In this document: positions 45,191-55,037 of the stretch, piece by piece
Position numbering within the stretch: the first letter of the stretch is position 1
Layout of the letters: the number at the start of each line of letters is the position of its first letter
Source of the DNA: JBFFMO01 sp041390025
Lineage (GTDB): Bacteria; Myxococcota_A; Bradymonadia; Bradymonadales; Bradymonadaceae
Direction: 5' to 3'
NCBI GenBank assembly: GCA_041390025.1
Contig: JAWKQR010000010.1
Span: forward strand, 1 to 64,000
DNA length: 64,000 nt
Made by a program: the position numbers and the translations under genes
The notes under the pieces: model-generated
Databases searched by the model: none
Seen by the model: the letters and a program-made list of their open reading frames with translations, nothing else
Told to the model about the DNA's origin: nothing

Positions 45191-47279
45191 GCGGGGCGAA
45201 TCGCTCCGGAACCCCGCGCTTCAGGCGGTTTTCGCGCCGTTCGATCGCCTTGATGAGCGAGCGTGTGACGGCCCCGACAAACAGAACCGTCAGGACCATC
45301 GTCAAAAACGCAATCAGGTTGGGTGTGCGCATGAATTGCGCGAGCCAATACGCGACGCCGCTCAAGAAGACGAGGTTGGGCAGTACGCCCACGAGCGTTC
45401 CAACGATAAAGGTCCGCAGCGGCACGGCTGCGGCACCGGCAGCGAATCCAACCGTTGCAAAAGAACTGATGGGCAGGGCGCGCAGGGCGACCACACTAAA
45501 GAAGCCGCGTCCAAACAGTCGTTTTCGCACCTCTTGGACCCGAAATCCAAACAGCTTCGAGCCCGCGTTTCGCCCAAATCGTTGGCCGAATCGGTACGAG
45601 AATCCCGATGCGACGACCGAGCTCACCCACGTCATCAACATGCCCGGCACCACTCCAAACGCGAACGCACACGGCAGGAGCGCCACGAAGGTCGATACCC
45701 CGACGCTGAGCAGGGCGGTCGTCACGATCAACAGTACGCCGGCTGCACTCCAGGGATGCACGGATGTCCACTGGACAAACTCGGTGTGAAGGGGCATTTG
45801 GTCGGCCACAAACAGTCGCCACATCACCAAGGCGGCGGTGACCAATGAGATGGTCGCGAAGCCGGCTGGAGCGGTCTCCAAAAGGCGATGCCCGGCCTGA
45901 CGTCCGACAAACACCTCCGCCAAGGAGGCGAGTTCAAAGGGTTCTTCCGGGTCGAAGAGTACATCCCCGTCCTGCGCGAACTGCCGGTCTGCCTTCTCGG
46001 GGCCGCGTCCGAGGGGAACGAGGGTGCGGTCAAAACGTCCAACCCACGGGTCGATGGTCTCACGAATGCTTCCTTGCACCTTGAGATCGGCGGGGGCGAT
46101 GCCCAAATGCTCGCAGATCAGTCGATGGCGCAGCGCGCGCACCACGGCCTCATCGGGTTGCGCGATAACGTCCATTTCGGTGTCGATGCTCATGGATCGC
46201 CGGCTGACGTTCGCCGAACCGATGCGAACGACGCAATCGTCGATGATCGTGATCTTCGCATGTACGTACACATCCACGTCCTGCTTCACGCTCGCCATCG
46301 GGTAGTAGATACGAAGTCGATGATGGGTGTCTGCGGCCCGCAGGGCATCTACGACGCGCCAACGCAGGATGCCGACGGTGATCTCCTCCACCCAGCCCGC
46401 AGGCTGCCGCGGGCCGATCAAGATCACTTCGGGACCGTCGGGCTCTCGCAGACGGGCCGCGAGTGCTTCGCCGAGAATCGACGAGGTGAGGTACTGGTTC
46501 TCGATGTAGATGGACTTTTTCGCGTGGGCAAACAGGTCCAAGGAAATCTGTTCGATCTCTCGGATTGGGGGTGAGGCGACGGGGTCGGTGCGGGCGATCG
46601 CCAACGTCGCCGCCGTCCCTTCTTCTAGGCCGAAAAGCTCACCGCGCGGGCCGGGCGTCGTTGCTCCCCGCATCGACACCCTGCGCCATCGCACACGAAA
46701 CTGCATCCCCAAGAATGACGCGCTACTGCCGCGCACTCGCGCCTGAATGTCGTGAAAAGGTCCGTGCGAGATGCCGTAGGAATCGATGCGCCGTGGATCG
46801 TCAGGGAGGTGTTCGGGTGTGTCCCATCGCCCAACCGTCAGGTCGATGCCGCCGCAGTAGGCGACTTTGTCGTCGATGACGATGAACTTCTGGTGCTGGC
46901 AGCCACCGAACGGGTAGTGATCGTCGTAGACCAGCCGGATGCGCCGGTGTGGAATCCAACTTTTGTGAAAGATGGACCAAGGGTTTCCCGAAAACCTGTA
47001 GGCCTCGGACATGTCCCAGATCAACAAGTAGATGTGCAATGCCGGCTTCGCGGCGACCAATCTTCTAAGAAATGTCTGAAGCGGCAGACGTTCGCCCATC
47101 GGCTTGTCCGCGCGCAACCACATCCGAGGGTCGATGGCCCACCCAGCGATGTAAATCGTGTGTTCCGCTTGCTCAAGCGCTCTGGCGAGGTCGTCAAAAT
47201 ACGCCGCACCATCAACAAACGCGGCGAAGTCGCCGTCGGATTCAAAGTGCGCACAGTTTTTCCCGACCTGAAATTTCAT
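45183..47279 (-). CDS. Phospholipase D-family protein fused to a VTT/DedA membrane domain
   Basis: The 698-residue protein has two HKD motifs, His 129 ('HQKFIVIDDKVAYCGGID') and His 340 ('HAKITIIDDCVVRIGSANVS'), so it has a complete PLD catalytic pair. The order and the 'GWAIDPRMWL' and 'YIENQYLT' elements resemble plant-type PLD and cardiolipin synthase relatives. Residues about 490-690 are a VTT/SNARE-associated domain with several membrane helices ('LLPCAFAFGVVPGMLMTWVS', 'LRALPISSFATVGFAAGAA'). It probably acts on phospholipids at the inner membrane. The ribosome site is poor. It is divergent from the ABC transporter gene. Confidence 0.85.
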   Translation of the reverse strand: MKFQVGKNCAHFESDGDFAAFVDGAAYFDDLARALEQAEHTIYIAGWAIDPRMWLRADKPMGERLPLQTFLRRLVAAKPALHIYLLIWDMSEAYRFSGNPWSIFHKSWIPHRRIRLVYDDHYPFGGCQHQKFIVIDDKVAYCGGIDLTVGRWDTPEHLPDDPRRIDSYGISHGPFHDIQARVRGSSASFLGMQFRVRWRRVSMRGATTPGPRGELFGLEEGTAATLAIARTDPVASPPIREIEQISLDLFAHAKKSIYIENQYLTSSILGEALAARLREPDGPEVILIGPRQPAGWVEEITVGILRWRVVDALRAADTHHRLRIYYPMASVKQDVDVYVHAKITIIDDCVVRIGSANVSRRSMSIDTEMDVIAQPDEAVVRALRHRLICEHLGIAPADLKVQGSIRETIDPWVGRFDRTLVPLGRGPEKADRQFAQDGDVLFDPEEPFELASLAEVFVGRQAGHRLLETAPAGFATISLVTAALVMWRLFVADQMPLHTEFVQWTSVHPWSAAGVLLIVTTALLSVGVSTFVALLPCAFAFGVVPGMLMTWVSSVVASGFSYRFGQRFGRNAGSKLFGFRVQEVRKRLFGRGFFSVVALRALPISSFATVGFAAGAAAVPLRTFIVGTLVGVLPNLVFLSGVAYWLAQFMRTPNLIAFLTMVLTVLFVGAVTRSLIKAIERRENRLKRGVPERFAPLK

Positions 47280-47371
47280 GGGTTCTGTCTAGCGCGTTTT
47301 GCGAAAACACCTCAAGTTGTGCGCGTGCAACCGTTGAGGCAACGCTGCATCTGACAGCCATGGAGGCCTGA

Positions 47372-49112
47372 GTGGAAGTACAAACAACAAGTCAGTCAGT
47401 ATCTCGCGGCTGATGTCCTGGCTCGGCTCACGCCAAAGCCATCGCACTGGCGACCGTGGCATTGTTTATTGGGTCCGGTTTGTCGCTGGTCTACCCTCAA
47501 GCGGCGCGCCTAGGGGTCGACGATGTGCTCATGGGTGCATCGAAGTACGATTGGCGACTTCTCGGTCTGGGGATGATGGCGTTGTTCATCATCCAAGCGG
47601 TGTTTGTAAGCCTGCGCTATTACCTGTTTACCGTGGTGGGTGAACGCGTCGTGGCGGACCTTCGCATGACGTTGTTTCGCCGCATCTGGCGCAAGAGGTG
47701 GGGGTTTTTTGACAGCACAAAAACCGGGGAGCTTACGAGCCGTTTGACCAGTGACACGCAAGTGCTGCAGAACGCGGTGACGTCCAATCTTTCGATGGCA
47801 CTTCGCTACGCGACACAAGCGTTGGGGGGCGTGGCCGTGCTGTTTGCGACGTCGTGGCAGCTCGCGCTGATCATGATCGTGTCTGTGCCCCCCATGGTCT
47901 GGTTTGCGCGGTATTACGGTCGCAAGGTCCGCGCATTGTCGGCCACGGTCCAGAACCGATTGGCCGATTCGACCGCCATTGCCGAAGAGTCGATCTCTGG
48001 GGTTCGCACGGTCCGTAGCTTCGCAGCCGAGACACAAAGCGTGGCTCGCTACACGGACGCCGTGGAAATCTCGTTTCAAGCGGCCAAACGGCGCGGTTTT
48101 GTCGGTGCGGTCTTCGGCGGGGCGATTTCGCTGTCTGGCTACGGCGTGGTCGCTTTGATCTGGTGTTTGGCAGTCGTTTGGTGATGGCAAAGGAGATGAC
48201 GGTTGGTGAGCTCACGGCTTTCTTGCTCTACACATTGATGGTGGCGTTCGCGCTCGGCGTTCTGAGCGGCTTGTGGACGGACTTCATGAAGGCGACCGGG
48301 TCGGCCGAGCGCGTTTTTGAGCTGATCGATCGCGCCCCAATTCAGGTCGCCGACGGTGGTCTAAAGGTGCCCATTGAGGGCCACGTCGAGTTTGAGGGGG
48401 TCAACTTTGAGTACCCGACACGTCCGGGCGTCAATGCGATCTCGCAGGTCTCGTTCGAGATCCCGTCGGGGCGACGCGTCGCGATCATTGGGCCATCTGG
48501 CGCGGGCAAGTCGACGTTGGGTCAACTGCTGCCGAGGTTCTACGACCTCAAGAGGGCGCCATTCGTGTGGACGGCCATAACATCCAAGCGTTCGACGTAG
48601 ACTGGCTTCGCGAGCAGATGGGTGTCGTGGCTCAGGAACCCGTCCTTTTCTCGGGGAGCGTGCGCGAGAACGTCAATTTTGCGCGACCGAACGCGACCGA
48701 CGACGAGGTCATCGACGCGCTGATCGCTTCAAACGCATGGGATTTCGTGTCGGCGTTTCCGGAAGGCCTTGACACCGTCATCGGCGAGCGAGGCGTGCGG
48801 CTTTCGGGCGGGCAGAAACAACGCATCGCGATCGCGCGCGCATTGCTCAAAGATCCCGCGATTCTGATTTTAGATGAGGCGACGTCTGCCCTTGACGTCG
48901 AGAGCGAGGCTCTCGTGCAAAAAGCGCTCGACCGACTCATGGAAGGGCGGACCACTCTGATCATCGCGCATCGACTCTCAACCGTCGCAAGCGCCGACCA
49001 AGTGCTGGTCCTCGACCGTGGGCAACTTGTGGAGCAGGGCACACACCATGAACTCATGGGACAAGACGGCATGTACCATCGGCTCATCGAGAGCCAGCGC
49101 CTGCTGACCTGA
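47372..49112 (+). CDS. ABC exporter, fused membrane and ATPase domains (several frameshifts)
   Basis: Read across frames this is one MsbA/LmrA-like half-transporter of about 580 residues. The start is probably GTG 47372 with GGAGG upstream; the frame then changes near 47405 and 47430. The membrane domain runs from 'ALATVALFIGSGLSLVYPQA' to about 48330, with a change near 48175. The ATPase has Walker A GPSGAGKST, a further shift near 48575 inside the strand after the Q-loop region, signature LSGGQKQR, Walker B ILILDEATSALD and H-loop IIAHRLST. It exports lipids or small molecules; the substrate is unknown. Confidence 0.8.
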
Positions 49113-49186
49113 CCGCTTGACCGCGATGTCACGCGCAGGCAACCTTCGGCTCGACGCGCCAAACAAGCCAACTGAGGAGTCGTGGG

Positions 49187-49556
49187 ATGCAACGTGGTGA
49201 AATTCGTAATCCAATCATGGTCTTGGTGCTCCCACTCCTGACCTGTGGAATCTATGGCATCATCTGGATGATCGGCTTATGTGATGACTCAACAAAGGGT
49301 TGGGGCGTTTGGGGAGTTCAGTGCCGCAAAAGAGATAGGACTGACGTTCATCACCTGCGGCTTTTGGGGTTACTACTTTCTGTGGCGCGTGTGAAGCTGT
49401 GGTCGAGGTGCAGCGTTCGTGGGGCGTGCGTAACCCAACATGGATGCACCCATCATGTTCGTGATGTCGCTGCTTGGCATCGGACCATTCTTCCTGCAGA
49501 CGGGGTTGAACAACGCGGAGAACGGCACTCCAGGCGGTATGAATGCGCCCTACTGA
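49187..49556 (+). pseudogene. DUF4234-like small membrane protein, frame broken
   Basis: The start 'MQRGEIRNPIMVLVLPLLTCGIY' (two membrane helices with a Gly-Ile-Tyr turn) is typical of DUF4234 proteins. After about 49300 the continuation 'FSAAKEIGLTFITCGFWGYYFL' is in another frame, and 'MFVMSLLGIGPFFLQTGLNN' and 'GGMNAPY' before the stop (49554-49556) are in a third. It should be about 120 residues. The function of the family is unknown. GAGGAG-like bases precede the start weakly. Confidence 0.6.
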
Positions 49557-49596
49557 GCGACGCGGTTACGTCATGTACTTGAGCCGGGGCTAAAGC

Positions 49597-50021
49597 GTGC
49601 TGAGCGACAACGAGCGACGCAGGGGATTTGTGGTTGCGGCTGCTTTTGTGGCGATGGTGGCGATCCTGCTGCTCGACGATGGTACTGCGATTGGCCGTTC
49701 TACACGTGTCCGTTTCGAGCCCTAACCCATTACAGCTGTTTTGGCTGCGGCATGACACGCGCCTGTCGCGAGGCGCTGCACGGTCATCTGATGCAGAGCA
49801 TCTACTTCCACCCGCTTGGCATACCGTTCGTGCTGACGTTTTTTGCACTCGCGGTCCATGGTTTGGCGCAGTCGCTGATGAACAAGCGCTTTGACCAAGG
49901 CGTGTTCGGTGTGATCTCGCGTCATCAGAACCTGATCTGGGGTGCGGTGCTTGTGTTTGTGGTCGTTTTTGGGGTCGTACGCTTCGCCTTGGAAGTGGCC
50001 GGAATCTTGACACCTGTGTGA
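49597..50021 (+). CDS. DUF2752 membrane protein (one frameshift near 49680)
   Basis: From a GTG at 49597 the frame encodes a first membrane helix ('GFVVAAAFVAMVAILLL'). After one shift near 49680 it continues 'CDWPFYTCPFRALTHYSCFG' and 'CGMTRACREALHGHLMQSI', the Cys/Gly-Met-Thr-Arg signature of DUF2752, followed by two more helices. DUF2752 and DUF4234 genes often lie together, as here, but have no known reaction. The true length would be about 140 residues. Confidence 0.65.
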
Positions 50022-50086
50022 CTTTGGAATACGGACAGGGCGGCTTATTGCAAGCGTTTTAGACCATCCAAACACGTGGAGCTGCG

Positions 50087-52129
50087 ATGAAAATTCGCCG
50101 GCCCGTCCTAGCATCTCTCGCCGTTCTGTTGTTTCCCGCGCTTGCCAGCGCACAGACAGGGCTTCCTTCCGCCGACGCTCTTGAGGCACCGGTCGCCAAC
50201 GAACAGCCGCAGCCGGTGGCGGAACCCGTCGCCGAAACCGCGACGGAACCTGCCGCGGAAGTTGCGGAACAAGCCGAAGGCGAGCAAGAATCGACCGAAC
50301 GCGATCCTCGACTTGTGTCGCGCATGCTCAATCTCGAAGGCGGGGTGGGCCTGCAACACATGGCTGCGGCGTGGGGCGGCGAAGTCGGCACCTACCGCTT
50401 GGCGTTGCTTGGTCAGTTCTACAGCGGCAATGACGCGATTCGCTTCAACGACAAAGAGACCTTCTTCGGCGGCAACCTCTTGTTTGAGGCGAGCCCCGTG
50501 GATTACTTCAGCGCCAACATTCGTCTTCAGACGCGCAACAACGTCAATTCGTTTGGACGTCCCGAAGCGATGCTCTCGCAAGGCGACCTGTCGCTTGGGC
50601 TTAAGGGCTACTATCCGGTGACACCAGGGGTGACACTTGGCGCCGACCTGTCGTTCTTCGTGCCCACCGACTTTGGGGGAACGGGATTGACGTTCGACGG
50701 CATGTCCATTCGTCCTCGGTTCTTGGCTTCGTTTGCGTTTGCAGAACTGGCTGGGCCGGGTGTCGATCTGAACGCCCATTTTAACATCGGTTACCGCATT
50801 GACCGCACCGAGAACACGGTGCCCGACAACATCTTGCCCACACGGGTCGAGCGCTTCGCCTATGACCTCACCGCGTACGACGCGCTTGAGCTCGGGCTTG
50901 GGTTCGAGTACGAGTTCCCCTACGTCTCGCCGTTCTTGGCTTGGAATCTCGCGATTCCGGTCAATGGCGCTGACGGTGTGTGTGACCAGCCCAACCTGCC
51001 CTGTGTCGCCGACGCCGGATTCGCGTCGTACCCCAACGTCTTGGCGCTGGGCATCAAGGCCGAGCCCGTCGAAAACCTTGGGTTGCACGCGGGCGTCGAC
51101 ATCGGTCTGACGTCCGAAGATGCAGCCGCTCTGCCTGTCACGTTGCCGTGGCAGATGGTGTTCGGATTGCAATGGACCATCGACCCTCGACCCAAGATTG
51201 AATACGTCGAGAAAGAAGTCGAGAAGAAGGAGCCTACGCTGGCCCCCGAAGCCTTTGTGGTTGGCGTTGTGACCGACCGCGAGTCTGCACTTCCGATCGC
51301 AGGCGCGGTCGTGAACTACCCGATGGGCAACGAAACGGCCCAAGTCACCAACGACAAGGGGATGTTCAAGTCGTACGGCTACGCGCCGGGTTCGACGGTT
51401 CGATTCGCGATTTCGCATCCGGACTACGAGGCCATCGACGTGGACCGCACGCTTCCGAACGAAGCAGGTGAGCACGAACTGCGCGTTCAGATGAAAGCCG
51501 TGGCCAAGGCCGGTGAACTGACCGGCGGTGTTGAAGACGAACAAGGCAACGCGATCGCGGGTGCGACGATCTGGCTTTCGGGCCCCGAGGAAACCTCGGT
51601 GCAGCCCGATGCGTCTGGTCGTTTCAACGCGACTGTCAAACCCGGTCAGTACAGCGTCGCTGTGTCTGCGCCCGGTTATCTGACACGCGGACGCGACGTG
51701 CAGATCACCGCGGATAAGAAGACCGACCTGCAGTTTGTGCTTAAGCCCGAGCCCAAAGAGAGCCTTGTCGAGCTGAAGGGAGACAAGATCGAGATTCGCC
51801 AGACCATCTACTTCGAGACGGGCAAAGCGACCATCTTGCCGAAGTCGTTCCCGCTGCTCGAGCAGGTCACTGCAGTCATCGCCGAAAACCCACAGGTCAA
51901 GCAGGTGGTCATCGGCGGCCACACCGACGACGTCGGTTCCGACGAGTTCAACTTGGAACTTTCGCAGCAACGCGCGTCGTCGGTTCGACAGTTCCTCATT
52001 GACCAAGGCATCAGCGGCGACCGACTGGTGGCAAAGGGCTTCGGCGAGACACAGCCATTGCTGCCCAACACGTCAACACGCAACCGAAGCATCAATCGTC
52101 GCGTCGAGTTCAAGATCACCGATCGCTGA
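50087..52129 (+). CDS. OmpA-family protein with carboxypeptidase-regulatory-like domains
   Basis: The 680-residue protein has a signal peptide (ALASA-Q) and a Pro/Ala/Glu-rich spacer (about residues 25-75). An outer-membrane barrel-like region follows (about 80-370), then two Ig-like carboxypeptidase-regulatory repeats ('VGVVTDRESALPIAGAVVNY', 'GGVEDEQGNAIAGATIWLSG'). The C-terminal OmpA peptidoglycan-binding domain (about 565-680) has 'IGGHTDDVGSDEFNLELSQQ' and 'NRSINRRVEF', including the Asp and Arg that hold diaminopimelate. It should link the outer membrane to the wall. GGAG precedes the ATG by 5 bases. Confidence 0.85.
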   Translation: MKIRRPVLASLAVLLFPALASAQTGLPSADALEAPVANEQPQPVAEPVAETATEPAAEVAEQAEGEQESTERDPRLVSRMLNLEGGVGLQHMAAAWGGEVGTYRLALLGQFYSGNDAIRFNDKETFFGGNLLFEASPVDYFSANIRLQTRNNVNSFGRPEAMLSQGDLSLGLKGYYPVTPGVTLGADLSFFVPTDFGGTGLTFDGMSIRPRFLASFAFAELAGPGVDLNAHFNIGYRIDRTENTVPDNILPTRVERFAYDLTAYDALELGLGFEYEFPYVSPFLAWNLAIPVNGADGVCDQPNLPCVADAGFASYPNVLALGIKAEPVENLGLHAGVDIGLTSEDAAALPVTLPWQMVFGLQWTIDPRPKIEYVEKEVEKKEPTLAPEAFVVGVVTDRESALPIAGAVVNYPMGNETAQVTNDKGMFKSYGYAPGSTVRFAISHPDYEAIDVDRTLPNEAGEHELRVQMKAVAKAGELTGGVEDEQGNAIAGATIWLSGPEETSVQPDASGRFNATVKPGQYSVAVSAPGYLTRGRDVQITADKKTDLQFVLKPEPKESLVELKGDKIEIRQTIYFETGKATILPKSFPLLEQVTAVIAENPQVKQVVIGGHTDDVGSDEFNLELSQQRASSVRQFLIDQGISGDRLVAKGFGETQPLLPNTSTRNRSINRRVEFKITDR

Positions 52130-52147
52130 GGCGGTTCGGATGAAGTA

Positions 52148-52172
52148 CAACCCCGGCTTGCCGGGGTTTTTT
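52148..52172 (+). terminator. Rho-independent terminator
   Basis: CCCCGG-CTTG-CCGGGG followed by six T, 21 bases after the OmpA-family gene and just before radA. Confidence 0.88.
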
Positions 52173-52188
52173 CGTTTCTGGAGGTCCG

Positions 52189-53577
52189 ATGGCGCGCGCC
52201 AAATCCATTCATGTCTGTCAGTCCTGCGGTTACGAGTCCCCGCGCTGGTTGGGCAAATGCCCGGGTTGTGAGTCGTGGAACACGTTTGTCGAAGAGATTC
52301 GTGAGCCTGAACCGAAGGCCGGCACCGCGAAAGCCGGTTACGGTGCGGCGTCCGGAGCCCCGCCAACTCGACTCAAAGATGTCGAGTCGCAGGAGCAGTC
52401 GCGGTTCTTGAGCGACATCGGCGAGCTTGACCGTGTGTTGGGCGGGGGCTTTGTGCCCGGCGGCATTGTCATGCTGGGGGGCGACCCTGGAATTGGCAAA
52501 TCGACGCTGTCGCTTCAAGTGGCTGCGGTGTTCGCGAGCAAGGGGCGAGAGGTCCTTTACATTACGGGCGAGGAGTCGCTGGGCCAGATTCGGATGCGGG
52601 CAGAGCGTTTGGGCGTGAACGCCGAGGACATCTGGGTCGTCTCGGAGACGAATCTGGAGCGCATTGAGCGACTGTTGGTCGACAAGAAGCCGGGCCTGAC
52701 CATCATCGACTCGATCCAGACCACGGCGGCTGAAGGACTCACGTCGGTTCCCGGGAGTGTTGCGCAGCTTCGGGAGGTCACCGGTCGATTGACGCAAATC
52801 GGCAAGGCCCAAGGCATTCCAATCGTGTTGGTCGGCCACGTCACCAAAGACGGCGCAATTGCTGGTCCAAAGGTGCTTGAGCACATGGTCGACACGGTCC
52901 TGTACTTTGAAGGTCAGGCCGGCAGCAACTATCGGCTCTTGCGGGCGGTCAAGAACCGGTTCGGCTCGACAAACGAAGTGGGGGTCTTTGAGATGCGCGG
53001 TGACGGCCTGCACGAGGTCACCAACCCATCCGCCGCGTTCTTGGAGGGAAGGCCGTCTGGGGCATCTGGGAGCGCTGTGGTGCCCATTTTGGAAGGCACT
53101 AGGCCGTTGATGATCGAGGTTCAGGCCTTGGTCACCTCGCCGAGCTACGGCCCGCCCAGAGTGACGTCGGTGGGGGTGGACACCAACAGAGTCATCTTGA
53201 TCCTGAACATCCTTGAGAAACGTACCGGCGTGAAAGTGGCTGGCATGGACGTGTTCATCAATGTCGCTGGCGGGATGCGTGTGAGCGAGCCGGCAGCAGA
53301 CCTCGGGATCGCGCTCGCCCTGCTTTCAAGCCATCTCGACCGTCCGCTGCCTGTCAATCAGGCCGTCTTCGGCGAGCTTGGGTTGACCGGGGAGGTCAGA
53401 GCGGTGGCGATGGCAGATCGCCGCATGCAAGAGGCTCGCAAGCTTGGGTTTGACCAGGTCGTGATGCCTGCGTCCAACGCGCGTGTCTTGGAGAACGCCA
53501 TCGCGATCGGCCACGTGGCGGAAGCGTTCCGAAAGTTCTTTGGCGATGCTAACCGCGGGAAGAACGAGAGCCGATGA
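52189..53577 (+). CDS. radA: DNA repair protein RadA (Sms)
   Basis: The 462-residue protein has all RadA parts: a zinc finger (C10, C13, C24, C27), a RecA-like ATPase with Walker A GGDPGIGKST (97-106), the family-specific KNRFG motif, and a C-terminal Lon-like domain ('VFINVAGGMRVSEPAADLGI', 'FGELGLTGEVRAVAM'). RadA is a helicase-like factor that drives branch migration in recombinational repair. GGAGG precedes the ATG. Its 3' end overlaps the convergent SURF1 gene by 29 bases. Length is normal. Confidence 0.95.
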   Translation: MARAKSIHVCQSCGYESPRWLGKCPGCESWNTFVEEIREPEPKAGTAKAGYGAASGAPPTRLKDVESQEQSRFLSDIGELDRVLGGGFVPGGIVMLGGDPGIGKSTLSLQVAAVFASKGREVLYITGEESLGQIRMRAERLGVNAEDIWVVSETNLERIERLLVDKKPGLTIIDSIQTTAAEGLTSVPGSVAQLREVTGRLTQIGKAQGIPIVLVGHVTKDGAIAGPKVLEHMVDTVLYFEGQAGSNYRLLRAVKNRFGSTNEVGVFEMRGDGLHEVTNPSAAFLEGRPSGASGSAVVPILEGTRPLMIEVQALVTSPSYGPPRVTSVGVDTNRVILILNILEKRTGVKVAGMDVFINVAGGMRVSEPAADLGIALALLSSHLDRPLPVNQAVFGELGLTGEVRAVAMADRRMQEARKLGFDQVVMPASNARVLENAIAIGHVAEAFRKFFGDANRGKNESR

Positions 53578-54304
53578 AGCCGAAACCGGCGGCGAGCCAT
53601 AGCCCGACCAAGGCGAACGCCAGCGTGTACCACGTCATCGCGTAACCCAGGTGCTTGTCGGAATTCATGTAGGGTTGCAGCACGAACTCCGCGCTTTCTA
53701 GAGGAGGGCCTTCGTCGCCCTCGGTCTGCACAACGACGACCTTGTTGCTCGGATGAGGGAGCTTCCAAAAGGCATATACTGCCTCCACATCAAACGTGTT
53801 CCACGCCAGAAACGACTCTTTGGGTGCCGGCGGCAGCGCAGCACGTGTCGCGTCGTCGGCGATGTTTCTGGGCAGCTCATAGACAAGACCTCGATACACA
53901 CCGGAATCGGGGAGTTTTTGAGTTTTGGCGAGCTGTTCGGCTTCCTTGACGTCAACCCAACCACGCAGCAGCAGCACCACCTGCCCGTCCATCAACTGCA
54001 AGGGTGACGCGATCCACTCGCCGGATTTGCCGTCGAGGATTCGAAACTTGAATCGTACCGTGTAGTCTGTGAGTACCCGGCCGTGCACGTCAACGTGACG
54101 GTAGGCGGCTTCTGGTCCGACGAGTTGCGCAGATGTGGTCACGACTTCGGGCGGGAGCTCACTTCTGGCTGCCTGAGTGGCCTCTATTTCGAGTTTTTCG
54201 CCATAACGCGACCATTGCCATGTGCCGAGGGCCACCAAGAGCGCTAGGGCCACTACAGTGGCGACCGTTGGAATCGGAGAAACGCGAAAGGGCCGCAAAA
54301 TCAC
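53549..54304 (-). CDS. SURF1-family cytochrome oxidase assembly protein
   Basis: The 251-residue protein has the SURF1 layout: an N-terminal membrane span ('VATVVALALLVALGTWQWSR', with the family GxWQxxR pattern), a periplasmic beta domain ('YRHVDVHGRVL', 'VVLLLRGWVD'), and a second span near the C-terminus ('GYAMTWYTLAFALVGLWLA'). SURF1 helps insert heme a into subunit I. The GTG at 54304 overlaps the stop of the 44-residue gene upstream (GTGA), so translation is coupled; a TTG at 54307 is possible. It ends the caa3 cluster. Confidence 0.88.
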   Translation of the reverse strand: MILRPFRVSPIPTVATVVALALLVALGTWQWSRYGEKLEIEATQAARSELPPEVVTTSAQLVGPEAAYRHVDVHGRVLTDYTVRFKFRILDGKSGEWIASPLQLMDGQVVLLLRGWVDVKEAEQLAKTQKLPDSGVYRGLVYELPRNIADDATRAALPPAPKESFLAWNTFDVEAVYAFWKLPHPSNKVVVVQTEGDEGPPLESAEFVLQPYMNSDKHLGYAMTWYTLAFALVGLWLAAGFGFIGSRSSRG

Positions 54305-54435
54305 CAACCGTAGTAGCGGGACACGACGATGAGGATCGACATGCCAAGGACGACCGCGACCACAGCCACACCGAAGCGAACCGCTCGCTTGCGCTGGGAT
54401 GTGTCACCTTGCCATGGATCAGGTGTTTCGCTCAT
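54301..54435 (-). CDS. 44-residue single-span membrane protein in oxidase cluster
   Basis: A short frame runs from ATG 54435 to TGA 54301. The product begins MSETPDPWQGDTSQRKRAVR, then has one membrane span (about residues 21-39) and ends SRYYGW. Both ends overlap neighbouring genes by 4 bases (ATGA with ctaG and GTGA with SURF1), strong evidence that it is translated as part of the operon. It may be a small oxidase subunit or assembly peptide, similar in position to CoxF-like proteins. The identity is inferred from context only. Confidence 0.6.
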   Translation of the reverse strand: MSETPDPWQGDTSQRKRAVRFGVAVVAVVLGMSILIVVSRYYGW

Positions 54436-55037
54436 TTCACTGCGTGCTCGTCACGTTTGCGAACACTGCGTTCCATGGAGTTTTCCATGTTGAAGTACGT
54501 GTAGGCGATCGTGATTTCCTTGATGTCGTCAGGCATCTTGCTGTCGAACCAGAACCTCAGGGGGAGGTCCTTCTGCTCACTGGCACAAATCGTCTGCTCG
54601 TTAAAGCAGAAGCACTGAATCTTCTTGAGGTACCGCCCGGCCTCGGGGGGGTTGATGTCGTACACAGCCTTCGCGCGGTAGTCCCGCATGTTGTCCATGT
54701 TTCGAACCGTAAAGTGCGCAAGGTTCTTGTCTCCCGGGTGGATCGTCATGAACTCCTGGGCGCTCTTGAACTCAAAAGGGAGCTGACGCTCGACGCTCGT
54801 TGTGAAGCGAACACGAACGTTGCGCGACGTGTCTGCGGTGTCGTTGTAGATTTGAGCGTCGCCATTCTGTGCGGCCGAGCCACCCGGATCGAACCTCTTA
54901 CACACGATGCGGTACATTGGGATCGAACCCAACGCAAATACGAAGCTCGCCGTGATGATCGCGTACAACCAGCGGTTGCTCAGCTGTTGTGGCTCGCCCC
55001 CTGTCTCGGGGTTTTCAGGGCGTGTTTCGTTCTGCAT
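54432..55037 (-). CDS. ctaG: Cytochrome c oxidase copper-insertion protein CtaG (Cox11)
   Basis: The 201-residue protein has one N-terminal membrane span ('WLYAIITASFVFALGSIPMY') followed by the conserved 'PMYRIVCKRF' Cys and an Ig-like periplasmic domain. The copper-binding CFCF motif is present ('KKIQCFCFNEQTI'), as is 'LPLRFWFD' at the end. Cox11 delivers copper to the CuB site of subunit I. Its end overlaps the small 44-residue gene by 4 bases, and its start overlaps the ctaB frame by 23 bases. Confidence 0.93.
   Translation of the reverse strand: MQNETRPENPETGGEPQQLSNRWLYAIITASFVFALGSIPMYRIVCKRFDPGGSAAQNGDAQIYNDTADTSRNVRVRFTTSVERQLPFEFKSAQEFMTIHPGDKNLAHFTVRNMDNMRDYRAKAVYDINPPEAGRYLKKIQCFCFNEQTICASEQKDLPLRFWFDSKMPDDIKEITIAYTYFNMENSMERSVRKRDEHAVK

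Noticed and set aside
50108..52006. Long minus-strand frame (632 codons) opposite the OmpA-family gene.
   Set aside because: It is a shadow of high-GC coding sequence on the other strand; no homology, signal or ribosome site.
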